Origin: Branchiostoma belcheri
Taxonomy: Eukaryota > Chordata > Leptocardii > Amphioxiformes > Branchiostomatidae
Assembly: GCF_001625305.1 (NCBI RefSeq)
Contig: NW_017804353.1
Span: forward strand, 5,466,999-5,530,998
Direction: 5' to 3'
DNA length: 64,000 bases
Shown here one piece after another: positions 33,030 through 48,000 of the stretch. Made by a program: the position numbers and the translations under genes. Each line of letters starts with the position of its first letter. Within the stretch, counting starts at the first letter, position 1. The notes beneath the pieces are model-generated. The model searched no databases. It was not told where the DNA came from and was given only the letters and a program-made list of their open reading frames with translations.

Positions 33030-36000
33030 CTGTGGTGACAGGAGTATTAGGACATGATAACCATGACATGTAATGTAACCATCTATAATGTTAGTATAAC
33101 ACAAATTAGCACACTTCATTCCTTTCATACAATGCATATCCCAGGTAAAATTAAACAACAGGTGGTTGGAACAAACTAGATTACTTGCATTGTCAGCATG
33201 ATATTGTGATATGACACCATATACCTCATGCAAATGCTACAGCATTCTACAAACATTTTACACTCATCTTGTCTTAAGTTTGTACAAAGAAAATAGCAAG
33301 GGGATAACTTACAGTGCTAACCATGCTTTTGACTGCAGGTTTTGCCTATATAATGAAAACAAAGAGAAGCACTTGTCATTCTACCTTTTGCATAACTGCA
33401 TACATGAACTGCAAAAAAAGCCATTCCCATAACACCTTGGTATCAATAAACTTGTCAAACAAGATACATGTGTCCATACACAAATATAGAATCATATATT
33501 TATTTGTGTCCATTCCAACTCTGAAAAAAGCACTGCATGTCACCCATTGATGCCAGCAACAGCCCTAACACATAAGAAAATGCTACATCTCATCTTAGCA
33601 GACAGCTGGGCATCTATTTTCAATGAAACCTGTATCATTGCTTACCTTTTTCCTAACCCCTTTCAAGATGTTTCCTCCTTCTTTCTTGACACTGTTCAGC
33701 CACGCTGTGTATGTTTTGATGCTGCCTGTAACAGGGTTCAACAGCTTTGTTTGTTATCGTCACATATACAACTTTCAGCAATAACTACACAAAATATTTG
33801 TAATGGGACAAATAGATTATTTACGATAAATAATCTCATGGGTACTAGGGAAAAGAAGATTTCATTTTGTCACTCCTACTGTGTAAAAGAGGTAAGAGGA
33901 GTCTCACCTTTACTGTAGTCTACAAGGTTGATCTCCTCTTCAAACACGTCACTAAATCCCTGCCCAGAGTTCAGTAGGTCCAGCCTACCATCGATGAACT
34001 GTACAGAAACGACAGCACACAACATAGCAATTATAGAAACATTTCAGTCACCAATGCACAAGTTGATTTCAAGATGGCCAAATGAAACTATCCGTACATG
34101 TAATCACAACTTTCAAGACTTGGAAGCTACACTGATTTGGCACATTCATGACCGGGATTTGCTCTACTGACCTGTTTGAAGAGTTGCCCTTGTATGACGT
34201 TGGTCAGGAACTCTTTGGAACTGTTAGATCTGGATGAGATGAACGCCTCTTCACTAAAGGTAATTTCTTCCCCCTGTTCAGACAAAAATACTTGTCATTT
34301 CCATTTGTTCTTTAATGGCATAGATCACAAAGCTGACAGAATATCACAACTACAATCTTAACTCCAATGTTTTGCCACAAACAAATCCATCTAGCTCTCT
34401 CACACTGAAATACTTAAATTTGTGAACACATGCTCACAATGTTTTGTCATACTTACACTAAGATTCTCTATGGCTGAAATTTGGCTTCTTTTACATGGCA
34501 ATTCAAAGTACTGAATATCACTACAACTGAACATACTCACTATGTAGTATGTACTTACTGGTTTGAACCTGAGAGCATCCCTATATCCCCCTATGAGATG
34601 GACCATGGCTCTGAGGTAAGCCTTAGCCACCCCCTCACCCTGCATAGTGCCTGTCTTCTTCAGCTTACTCTTGAGAGAGGACATCTGTGCAAAACAGAGA
34701 AATGGAAAAATGTCATCAGGTGCACAACACAAAACTACTGTACACAAAGTAGTGGAATGATACTCCAAAATAAATGTACAGAGAATGAAATCACGATTGT
34801 ATGTTTGACTCACCACATCGTGAGGCAGTGTTTGTAGGTCATCAAACGGGGTGTCCAAGGTGTTGCTGTCAGCATTGAACACAACAATATCCTCCAACCC
34901 TGCCATACTCTGCACTTTCTGCAAATTCGAAACATAAATGTCAGGCATATGATCAATTAATGAATTATCAACCATCCGTATGCCTACAAACCATACCTAT
35001 TTGTCTCATTTGTAAGCAACAAGTCAGTTTGTCATTATTGCTTGGCTCTCTGTACGTTTCTAACTGTGAATAAGGACTGACACAAGTCTACATTGTATAC
35101 AGCAACATTAGGTTTCTGTAGTATCAAGGGAAAGGAAAAGTGTCATTAAAATATACCACAAACTGATGATACATGTATAACCTTTATGTGCACATCTATG
35201 AAGCTATGATATCATACCTCCATTAGAGAAGAGTGGACACCAATCAGGAATGGCATGGGTGCACTGGGGAGGAACAGAGATGTGAGCATAAGGACAGCTT
35301 TACTAGACAAGGTATATTTAAAAGATCAAAACAAAAAGAAAACATTTCACATTTTACCTGAAGGAACAGTACATCTGTGCAATAGTGACAGAAGACTTTA
35401 GGTTTTCAGTAATGTTTGACTAGTTCAGTTACATGACTACAACTTCACAAAAACCAGGGTACAAAGGTCTACAGAAAGTTGAAGAGTCCATTAACCTGTG
35501 ATAGGATATTTCTAACTGGTCAGGGTTACCGGTACAACAGACTCACCAGCAGTAGTCCAGCAGATGTGGTGGGATGACTGGGATATACACATGTTGCCTG
35601 TAGAGATCAGACAAATGTGAGATGGTTTTACTACTGAAGGAATAAACCAGAAAGTACAGAGAAATAATACACGTATGTACAATAAACATTAAAGTTTAGC
35701 GTACTTCCCCTGCACAAAAAGTTTTCAAACTCCCACAGTTCTACAGATAATTTCCAATTGATTAGATACCCAATGCCTGAGCATGAACCTTACCAGTAGA
35801 GGGGATAGAGTAATGATGCAGCCCCATGGACAATTGCAGTCAGCTGTGGAGAGAAGAAACATTGCAGATTACATGTATATCACACAAATGTGTGGGACCA
35901 GAGAATTTTAATATTAATCTGGCGAATACATCTTGATGAGATGACCAATGATGTGAAAATGAATATTTTTATATGAATATCTTTCTATCCAAATGACATT

Positions 36001-39000
36001 AGCTACATTTACATATCATGCATGACCATGTATACAGGTACAATGTATTTCATTATGTCACAATTTATAGTACTTATGTGCTACAATATCTTTTAATTTT
36101 GCCAGCAAGTGTACTTACCGTGCTCAGCTTGCTGGATGTGATGAGTATTCTTCTCTCATACAACATACTGTAAAGTAACAAAAGTTTTCATTCAATCATC
36201 AGGAACTGCAAATTACTTTTCTGTTCAAAATTAGTTGTTCACTGCAACTGCAAGCATCAAATTACATGTAGTTGACCTTTATGGGCCAGCTTTTAATATT
36301 AATAGCCAAAAAACCCCACAAATGTATGTATACAAGAAATGTATTGTTGTCTGTATTTATACCATTATTAGTCCTACCTTGAGAAGATATGGAGCATATT
36401 TATAGGCTCCACAGCAACATAGTACTCTGTCAGATTTCTCTGCAATGAAGGAAAAATATATTGTCTGGTCATTGAACACTTTAACACATACACACATCTG
36501 GTGTAATTCTGAAATCCCCCCAAAATTGAAGTCAAAGACATGAGAAAGGACACGAAAATGTTATCTGTCCCTAGGTCTTTAATTTCTAGTATAATCTGAA
36601 TACCATACATTCAGCACCAAGGACAGCACCTACCTGCCTACATTTTAACCTGTTGTGGTACTGATCATGACTGGTGTGAAAATGATGCTGAAGATTGTGT
36701 AAAAATGGGCTTGGATTTTCTCGTTGAGACTACGGAGACTGACATTGGTAATACTTTTGTCAGTAATTAAGATTATCATTAATTGACCTACCTACAGGTT
36801 ATCATAATTACTTATTGGTCTGGTAGAAATATTAAAAGATGTACTTTGATCCCTTAGGATGAAGGAACAATTCTGTAAAACCACAGTCTTACATTTTCTG
36901 GTATGGAAGGAAGACAACTTGGGTCAGGACATGTGAAGGAGAAGTCCTGCAGGGTGGAGAGATGAGATGTGGTAAGATGGTGTCACTATTCCTACATACT
37001 ACAATGTACATGTACATGTTCCGATAAGCTCCACATTCCACGCATACATATAGGGCATGAACAATGCTAGTGTTACCCAAGGTTGACATAAAACATGCAC
37101 ATAATTTTTCTTTTTTTTTCTTTACTAATACAGTGTATATGAAGGAACAGCAATGGAAGATGTCTGAAAATAATTCTTCAATCAAGCAATTTTGAAGCAA
37201 ACTGTTGTTGCTGGTCATGCTTAGCAGAACACAAATCTAGTTTTGTACAGTCAGAATTGCTGTCTAGTGTAAAGGGGGCCTGAGAGACTGTGTGGTGACA
37301 CTAGCAGCCGACAAAAGAAGAAGAAGACATACCAATCCAGGCTGTTTAGGGTGTATGTTGACCACTGAGTCTGGATCAGGAACCCTGTGTGTGTAGACGG
37401 CCTCCAGGATAGAGGAGATGTCTTGTTCCTGGGGCCAACAGAGACAGGCATTGTATGCCAACTGGCCAAACTACATAATAAAACCTGCATACTGCATGCC
37501 TCTACTACATAGTACCCACATAAACACAAGCACATCACATGTAGTACAAAACAGAGATGGACAAAGTGCACATCAACTCCTTGTATACATGTACTCTTTT
37601 ACATAGTTACAATGTAGTTGTGTCAGCATGCTGGCTGGATTTTGGGGTATATAATCTCAACAGATTTCTTGATTTTCAAGGTACTGGCCAATCAGCACCA
37701 AGGACAGATATCAGATGGGACCTTGCTTGATAACAGTGTATCACAACTATAGTGCATAAGTTATTCCTAGAAACACACTTCATCTTCAACATTAATTTGT
37801 GACCAATTATTATCACCGAATCTCACACATTCAGCTGTCTTACAAGACATCTTTATATTAGAGAGATGCCTACAACAAAACTTCAAGTAGTGAAAATACA
37901 TTGATAAAAGAATAAAATGAACATGACAACATCTAACAATGGTATTATAAGTCCCTTGTCAACTAGTTTCTCTACACAAGACAACAAGCAACCTGCTCTA
38001 GACAGACATGCCATTTCTTTCCACTCACAGAAGTGCTGTCAAAGTCACACACATGAAACCAAGATTACTCTTTGTTAGGTACATTTTTCATCATGTCAGA
38101 CATGCACTAAGGGTGTGTGCAAGTGCTTCATCTCTTCCATAACATTTCAAGAACCCTGGTCATACAATTCCTGTTTCATTCACAACGTCATGCAATAGAC
38201 ACATGTACATTTGTACACTATGGTGTGGTGAACATCTCTGGAGGACAGGACAGTGTAGTCAAAAGTAACATGCAAGGTAGAACATTTTTGAGACTTGACT
38301 TTTCATGAAATAAGAAAATGACGGGTTCAGAATTAAATTTGATGGAGGTTGGGAAGCCAATCCTTAAGTGAGGTTTAGGGTTAAAATATTTAACCGTTAA
38401 ATACTACAAATTGGGCTGTACTATTTTTGTGCAAGGGCAAAGAGGGTTTAAGTTGCAAGGGCTAAAAAGAAAAGCACATGCAGGGTTTAGACGTACTGTA
38501 ACCAACTTTTGCCATATTCAATGGCACAGATCATATCACTACCTTTAGAAAGGCTTGGATGTTGGGTTACAAAGGTAAGAATTAAAGAGAGATACAGTGT
38601 GCTAGCGAGTGCAGTATGATTTTATTATGTCAGACGCCGCATGCATTAGTACTAGGGATGCGTAGCGAGGGTTACTCACCAGTGAGACAGCATAAGCAAC
38701 ATCATCAGACCTCTGAAGTACAGTACCACACACAGGTCATGGATAGACAGAGGGGAGAGCAGTCAACAACGTTGTACTAACGGTCATAGCAGGACCCAGA
38801 GTAATACACACCTCATTAGTGCAATCACATCAAATTTCTGAAGGAAAACGTATGATGCTTCCCTGTTAGAAGGTTGATCAATTTATGTAGAATTTCTTGT
38901 AGGAGTGGAATTAATACTTTTTTAGACAATTAGAGCCAAGGTCTGTAGTGTACAAAGGAGTGAACAAAATGATTGAAGATTGAAGAAAAGAGTCAGGACT

Positions 39001-42000
39001 GAACCAAAGAAGATTTCATTTACATAAAAAAATGCAAGTGCAAGTTCCTTCTATATTTCTGTGAGAGCCCATAGAAGTACACCTTAAAGAAAAAAGTTTC
39101 CATGTCAAAATACTCTACTTATGAGCCAATAGAATTTCCAAGGATTTGTAGTAAGTTATGAGTACATTGTAAGAATTTTCAAGAATTTGTAATAAGTTAT
39201 GAGTCAACAGAATTGGTAATATTTATCATTTCATTTGGTATTGAGTTCTAAATCACCAGCTACTTGATGTGAATGTAAAATGAGGGGTGAAGTACCAACT
39301 TGAGTTCCTGTAAGTGTAACTTCCTAAAACCTACTTACCTACGGTGTTAAAAAAAACTTACCAGTAAGTGTCTAACCGTAAATGTAGTCACCCCCTTTGC
39401 ACACCAAGTACAGCACACACCATGTCGGAGGGAGGGGTGCCCGGAAAGTGTGACATACACACACACGAATGGACGGACGGAAGGATGGGTCGATGGTGAG
39501 TAGACAAGAATAAAAACCAATCAGAGGGGAGAAGAGGAGCGGGTGGGCCGCAGGATTACATTTCACACTTTATTTCAATAGAATATATATTGGTGAATTT
39601 TGAACAGTTGGTTACTGAGAAATACTTTAAGAAACAAAGAATTCTTCACAATGCATTGTACTATTATCTCTGGATATACTACATAGGAAATAGTGATGCA
39701 GAAGATCAAGTTATTCAAGAACAATACAATTTTCAATACAAAATAAAATTTGATGAATGTAGAATATTCATTGTATGAGCTCCACCCTGAGCAAAATGAA
39801 AAGGAAAGCAACTAAAAGCAATGCTGGCTCTAAAAGGGATTAAAATGGTCAGTTAGAGCAATGATAAGGTTGTGTAAGACCTCCTTTCAAAAATGGGAAA
39901 AAGGAGAAGAAATGTCATGTATGACTATGAGATGAAGTAGTAGGTAGGTTAGTTTCTGAAGCTTGCATATACCAACACTTTCTGGGCTGGCTTGGATGGC
40001 AAATTTGCTATTGGATGAGATTTCTCCCACAATTTACAAGAACTATCACTGGTCTCTCTCAAATATTTCCAAACTTCAGGGGCAAAGTGTTTGAAGTCCC
40101 GTGGTTTAAGTGGGTTATATTACATGTTTAACTGTAGATATAGCATGCTGTCACTTGCTGAACTTGCTGAAAATGTGTGAAACTACAGGAGGAGGAAAGG
40201 AGCAGCTAAGCTTGGGAAATTCTTTTGAATCAGTCATCCTTTCTGTTCTGTTGAAGTGAGTCTTTAGGGAAAAAAAGTGCCTGATTTTCTTGGTGGCATT
40301 CAATAATTTTTTGGCAGGAATGACACACATAATCTTTGGACTGATTGTAAATATCTTTCTATGTATGATGAGAATGTCCCTGTCAACATTTGAAATTCTG
40401 TATGTTGAGCGTTGCAAGAACAGGTTGTTAGTAGGGCAGATTGTGCATCCACACACAGACTCAGACAACTGTCATTCACTTGTACTACATAGTGCTGGCA
40501 GGTCAGTTGACACCGTACAACCCTGGCATGACACCCGCTATGTGTTAATTGCACAGCCAACACATGTTGACTAGAGACAGTCTAATTCTACAGTCAGCTA
40601 GTGTGCCTACAGCTACCAGTATCAGTCACCGTACATGTATGTGAGCAAGTAGTGAAAATAACCTTAACCCAGCCTGCAAGTATAGACATGCTAGAATATA
40701 GAGGAAGTTTATAATATCTAAAAAAAAACTTTGACATATTGGATTATCATTACTTGTATATTATAAGATTTTGTTCTTGCTGAAAATACATCCATAGTGG
40801 TATTCTTCATACGGCATGCAATGTCACAATTCTGTATTAGCTAATTTTACGTTGCTACATATTAACATGCATGCTGTCTAATCTTTCATTTCTGTAAGTT
40901 TGCTTCAAAATTGATTCAATGGGTCACTTTAGGATATTCATCTTTTGAATGGATTTAAGTTTTTGTTTCCAATTAGTTTTCTTTCATGTTACTATTGTTA
41001 GAAACCATCCCACCAACCTGTTTTCTTAGTAGCAGCTCTCCTAAAGTGTTCAGCAGCTTGTAATATATCTCAAACCATGGTAGGTAGCTGGAGAAACAAG
41101 ACATTAGAAATTCTTGTCATGGTGCAAGAAGAGACTATATGTGCGAGTACAATGTACATGGGAAAAGTTGGCATTGCTAGTTACATGTATGTATATGCTA
41201 CAGTGTTTGGTGAAGATACTCCAAATTGCTAGCTAGCCTGTCATTTTGGAATAGATTATGACCGTTCTAAGTAAATTAGAAAATAGTTTGTGACTCTTCA
41301 GCATGTTGGCAAGCTTTCTTGTCAAAAGGACAAGACATACCACTATCCCTAGCTGACCTTCTTAACCCTTGTCCTGCGGGGCCCATATATATATGGGTTG
41401 CACATATAGTACCATCTATATAGTGCCCTGTATATGTGCGATTTGGGGGTGTTTCTCGTGCAACGCATCACACCGCAGCGAAACGCAACGAATGCGGAAG
41501 TAACTACGCCGCCGCAGGGCAAAAAAAAAGTCAAGGGTCTGTGACCTGATTAAGACATGAAATTATTTGAAAATATTGTGTAAAAATTGCCAGCAGGACA
41601 AGGGTTAAAATGCCATCAGGTTGGTAGAAATATAGGATAAAGGGCTTTTCTTACACAATCCAGGGATTCAATGTAAGCAAGGTAGGAAGAATCCCTGGTT
41701 GTGTATAAGAAAGTCCCTATATCCTATCTTTCTACCATCTTATGTCCCTAGATGTCTGGTGTGTTACGCCGAAGGGCTATACAGATACAGATGTCTGTAT
41801 GTAAGAGCGTCTGTAGCTGACCTGAGAATGCATAGGCACGAGCGTGTTCCAGGGGAGTGGCGACAGAACCCGAAGCGCTGCTTACTGTCGATGTCTGTCA
41901 GCACGAAGGTGAAGTGTTGCCCACTGACTGGGGTAGTGCTGTGTGAAAACAACAAACTGGTTAGATAGTCTTCTTCTTTTTTTGTCGTCCTAAACTGAGG

Positions 42001-45000
42001 TGAAGAAAGATGCTTTTCAAGTAGCTACTTGTGCTATGCTGCTCCGCTACGGCCTGCATATTTAGCCAAGCACACTGGGTCACCCCTACTAGGAACGACT
42101 GAAATAAACAACAAAAACTAAAATATTCCTACCTGCCAATGTCAAGGGGGAAACAAAACTTGGGCATCATCTTCAAAACCCCATCCTGAAAAAAAAACAC
42201 AATCTCATTAATCTTTCATAATTGTTAACACAAATTTTAAATTTCAAATAGTTTTACAAGATTCACACCCATAAATTAAGTCCAAGGATAGAAGAAGGAT
42301 AAAAATCAATATGAACATCGATAGTTGATAACATTGTTAACATTTTAGGCATAGTTTTAAGGACTAGAAGAAAAACTCACCACTCCCTGGAAGTCCTTGG
42401 GATATTTCCATGCTATCTCTGGATCTGGTTGAAAAGCAAGAAACAAGAGTTTTATTACAAGTCATTTTCATACATAAAATAATATTATATACACTGTTAC
42501 AGTGTTATACTTTCTTATAGTCATAATTCAGTTCTCTAAATAAACATGAAACTTATATATCCTAAAAGTAGAATATGATGCTATAACACCATCTAGAATC
42601 ACATTTTCTTCCCTAATAATAATCTGCCATCTTTCATGAATAGCCTTGTCTGCTATTTTTACTTCAGATCTGACGTAGCGCATGTATCACATGATAATCA
42701 TAACATGGCCGACCCTGACATTATGGTATCAGCTGAATGTGACACGAGTAAGGACAACTGCTAAACTCATTACGAAGGCAGTACATGTACAGATGTATTC
42801 CTCTTATATTCTGGAGATCAGTTAAAAGGTTTTGAACTATATATTTTTACTCTAAGCTTACATTTCCAGACAGTAAGTCATGTATTGTACGTCAATGAAG
42901 GTTAGACATCCAGGTAATGAGATACACAAGGCATTGCTACTCTGTCACTGACAAAAGTAGTAGATGCTATTTGAAACATCTTGCCAGTTTTAAAAACCTA
43001 TCCAGTTGCTTGAGTAACAATTTCTTCACATACCATGACTTTATGTATAACCAAGGACATTACCGGTAACATTTGGAACCATACTTGACATCAGTCCAAT
43101 CTTCATGCGTATGTGTTTTAAGATTATTTTGTTTACATGGTCTCCTTGTCTGGTGCGAGCAAATTTTGTTTACACCATCAGAGAAAACAACACCCAGCAT
43201 AAGCAACAAGTGCACACTGCACCAGATATTGCCAGAGCCTGTAGATCAGTAGTTGCCTGCTGTGAAACGATGTGGTCTGATCCAGACCGTATCTCGCTGT
43301 AACAGCTGGTAGCCCAGGGGTCATGACCTGAGCTTTACACCCTGCTGCCTGTCTGGTAGAAATAACCACACCACCCACAGTGATACATAATCAGCCCTAA
43401 TTATTGGCATTGCCTACCAAAACAGAGTTATGAGTCGTAAAAAAAGGGACACACACTGATGATACAGGATTGAGGGAAAGGAAGCCTAAAGTTTTCAAAT
43501 GTAACCTACATTTGTATCAAGTTAACAACTGATATTAGTTTTTAAATCTACAACTTAAAAGACCAATCTATTCCTTTCGCTACACAATTTACAACAAGGT
43601 CATACTGACAATTAAAATACCCCCTGTGCATTCATCCAAATCTTGTTTCAGCCTATAAATTCACCCTCATCTTAAGTCCTTGGACTGAGTAACCTGTAAT
43701 TTCACTTAATGCTTACAACTCATTATGAACTCAATGTGCCAAATCTGCAAAGAGGACCAACATATGGTAGTCCTTTTGCTTTGTTACAACTTCTTGATCT
43801 TTAAACTTGATATCTAGTTTATATTCATATACATAGTCATGTACATGACTCAACAGAAAGAAGGGCTGATATGGCATACAGAAATAAACTATGCTACACT
43901 TTATCATCATCAATAGTACAGTACATTGTAGCAATAAAGGTTCTTTTGGAGTCTTGTCAACATTACTCTTACTGCGTGACAAGGTTTAGTGAAAAAGTGG
44001 CTTCTTCCGTTTGTCTCTTGGACCTTGGCGCCAAGGTCCAGACAACTGTCAACTAGTATAACCATAATCCCTGCCAGCCATGCTATATGTGTAAACCTTA
44101 GTTACATGTACAAGCTTGGAACAATCTCTTGTGTTGGAATGAAAATAAACAAGCTTCTAGAGGATTTACCACTGTTCTTACTGTTGTCCTCTTCACTTTT
44201 TGTCTGAGAATATACTTCAAACAACTTCCTATATAGCCTCAAAAGGAAGTGTGGATGATAAATGTATGTATCAGAAGAAAAGGGGCTTGGAACACCTTAC
44301 AATTTTCTGCTTCAGTCACGCATGTAGTGGAGACCAACAGATGGGAAAGATGAGAAACAGACCACAACATGCACAACATCTGTCATCCACATACATTATT
44401 GTTCTGGCAACTATGATAATAAATACATAGTTCATGTAGGAGGCATAGGAAAGAGCTGAGTATATCGTATGAAAGTGGAATGGTTTTGTTGTAACACAAA
44501 CCTGCTGTACATACTTGTAGCCTTCAGGTACATGTAAGTGATGTGAGTTTTAGCATGTTACTACCACACACAACATTCCAGCTTTACCCTACTTCCTTTC
44601 TATAAATAGTATAATGATCAGAAGTTCCTTTTTGATCTTGGCAAGTCTATTTCTCACAAGTATAATGATCAGTAGTTCCTTTTTGATTTTGGCAAATCTA
44701 TTTCTCACAAGTTTACCTCTGAAGCTCTACGCACTTTTGACTTTTGATAACCTGGTATTCTGACTTTGGTAGTAAAGTCCAAATTTAATAACTAATCTAA
44801 GACCTCAAGTGGACCCAAGTAAGAGTAAACAATTATTTTAAACATGATGATGAAACATTTATTGAAGCCAGGCCTTCCATAATTACTTGTTTGCAGTTTG
44901 GCACAAAAACAGGAACTTGTGACAGTGATTGGGGCTAAATGAGGGTAAATTAGTTTTTGCACACATCATTGTAAATTCAGTGGGGGTGATGTCTGGCTTA

Positions 45001-48000
45001 CAATGATGCACTGACATGTACATGTATACACAATTGTACTAGAAATGATGAAGATGTATACCACAGTCCCTTTCTAATAAATCAAATACAGTCAAACAAG
45101 CAGCCATCTCTCCAAGCCAGCCACCTGACTACAAACAACCACAATTTTTGACCTGCCCAAGAAGGCCACCTGTCCAAGAAGACCAGTTTACCCTTTTTTT
45201 GGCCTTCTTGTGCAGGTTTGACTGAGCAGGCAGAGTCTGTCAGCAGCCCGCCCCCAGACTGGATTATCATCTGGCTGCTCTCCTAAACTAACACATCCTG
45301 CTGATGGCCTTGGAGGGAAGTAACATTCCCATGTCAGGATTTTGCCTTGAAATTTCTACTGAGTCACCAGTTCCCCTGGTCTTTCTGGAACTGGAAGTAT
45401 GCTACATAAACAGTTGATGGTTTTAATGACTTTACAATCTTGTACATACAGATTCATATAAGATACACACAGCTTGTCTCGAGGTTTGAATACAAGAGAT
45501 TTTAAATTGGACACTTTTGTGACAGGTCCCTGCTGCATTTACATGATGGTGGTTGGTACACTTCTTTACTGACATTAAGATACATGTATGAGGAACAACC
45601 TTCACCACAACATCTAAGGACCTTAAATTCAGCATTGTGATGGTTTCATGACTGTACATATATGCTGACAAACAAAACATCATGACACAGGATAATTGTT
45701 ATGCCATGATCATGTACATGCCTATTTATGGAAAGGTGCAATGTCACCTAATTTTACATGACATCATAATAGCCTTGGTTTGATGGACCAATGGGACTTG
45801 TAAGTCAATATAGAGTAGACAGAGAGATGGGAATGATGTCATGATTGTCTGATATTCTGGTTGCACAGTAAATAAAAAAATGATGGTACATGTACAACCA
45901 TATCTTCTGGAAATGAAAAACAAGAGCCTTAGACTTACTTTTCAGGATATCATAGAAAATGGATATAATAGAAATATGGGATTAAATAAGATATATTAGT
46001 ATGATTAAGTTATATGTGTATCTGAAAGTTCAATTCCCAGATATAAAATCACATTCATTTATTCCAATCAATATGAGGTACTGTCTACTACGATTGCCAG
46101 GCCTTTTTGTGCAAAGACTGCCCCAGGGCAAGCTAGGTAAAGCTAGCCTGTCAGGATCAGTCAGCAGACAGGCATGCGTACAATACTTCAAGGCTTCAGC
46201 ACTACAGTCAACAAGTCAGGAATGCAAAAGCTCTTGAAAATGCAGAACAAAATTCCAAAACCTGATTAGAGGTTACTTTATACTTAGATACAGCTAAGCC
46301 ATGGGAGGTAATCAGATAAACCCATACCATAACACATACAGCTATGACGTAATCTAATTACTATAGAGTCCCTGAGGGAATTCCTTGGGTGAGGTTACCT
46401 CATTCAGCCAGAGATCTAGAGCTTACCTTATGAGATTGGCTGATAATTATGGTCTACGGACCTATCGTACCTCAAAAATGAAAGCAAAGCCATGATGCTG
46501 ATTGTATTGTGACATTATTTAAAGTCTTCAAGCCATAATCTATATGCAGTTTATTCCGCTGGCATGAGGATCTAAAGAATGCTGTTGCATTCTTATCTTA
46601 ATTCATAAATTAATTCATAAAAAATACTGTCTCCCTACTGACTAACTCCCCCCCCCCCCCATACACACACTAATCTCCAAGCAGATCTTTTGGTGGTGGT
46701 AATACAGTATCCATTTTGCCACCGAAAGATATGCTTGGAGATTAAGCCCCACACCAATACAGGTACACCATGGCCAGATGTTGATCTGTCAAATATTGGT
46801 GTAAAACCCACCTTTGTTTTTCTCACTTGGAGCTGACACTTCCACAAAGCACTCAAAAGTCCTGTCAGGGTTTTCTCTGCAGACAAAACAAGAACACGAG
46901 GTCAGGACATGTCATGTACACGGAACCTGGCAAGGACTAACTGTTTATACTAGCATGAAGCACTCTGTAGTCGAGATATGAAAATGTGCATACCATAGAA
47001 GAGACTAATATTGCTATGTGTGATGCAATGTTAAAATATATAATATCAGTACCTAGACTGTTATAAACTGTCAGAAATTGCAGACAAAAATTTGTATTTC
47101 AGAACTGGAAAGGAAAGACCACAGGACAACTTTGCAGACCTTTTGATCTATTGTTTTGAGAGATATTCTGAAGTATGCTTCAAGGCCAGACACAGGAAAT
47201 GCCCTACAGGTGCTTTACAATGGGAGAGGTGAATTTTGTACCCAGTTAGGTCAAAGGTCAGTCTTGAAGGAAGTCAAGTTTCATTTCATTTACTAGAATT
47301 TATTTTACCTGCAAATACACACTCAGGGCAAAACCCTGTTTAAATATCAGTTGAGATGCACAATGATTTAGTAAATTGTAAGACCAGGCTGACTAGGCAA
47401 ATTTTGTTAAAATGCTGCATAGAAATTTTTCAGTGTGTACTAGTAGTATCTATATGCCAATAATGCCTGTCCAATGCACTACTTTAGAAGAATGATACTG
47501 CGCTAAGACCGCATCATCAATATCATACGTCAGTCATTACATCTTAATCATAGAGAATTGAATAATGAAGCTGCTATTTCCTTATTGCATTCGTCCCTCG
47601 ATAGGACATCCAGGGTGACCTGCCATGATACTTTTAATTAGATTTGCAAGACTGCATACAGAAATGGGTTTAATTTTAAATACCGTACTGGGACATATCA
47701 TCAACCAGAAATGATATAACTTGCACAGTCATGGAAAGTGTATGATCTGAATTCTAATGCTGACTTCCCTCTAAAAGGAGCAATGCTCTCTTGCCAAGAT
47801 AATGAGAGATTTGAATTGCATGTTTCCTTTTCCTTTTGTTATTCAACAATACCAGCAGTGGCAGATGGTGTTTTGGTGCCACAGCTGCAATCATACATTT
47901 GAATGAACAAATGAATGGTAGACAATACCACAACTAAATATATCTTAGTCTATCAGCTCTTGTATGCTATTCATATTAAGATAATCGGATTCCATAAAAA

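Noticed and set aside
34400..34975. 191-codon open frame on the - strand spanning DENND1 exons 14-15
   Set aside because: It reads through a real intron; the true coding parts are 34814-34918 and 34559-34684, with consensus splice sites.
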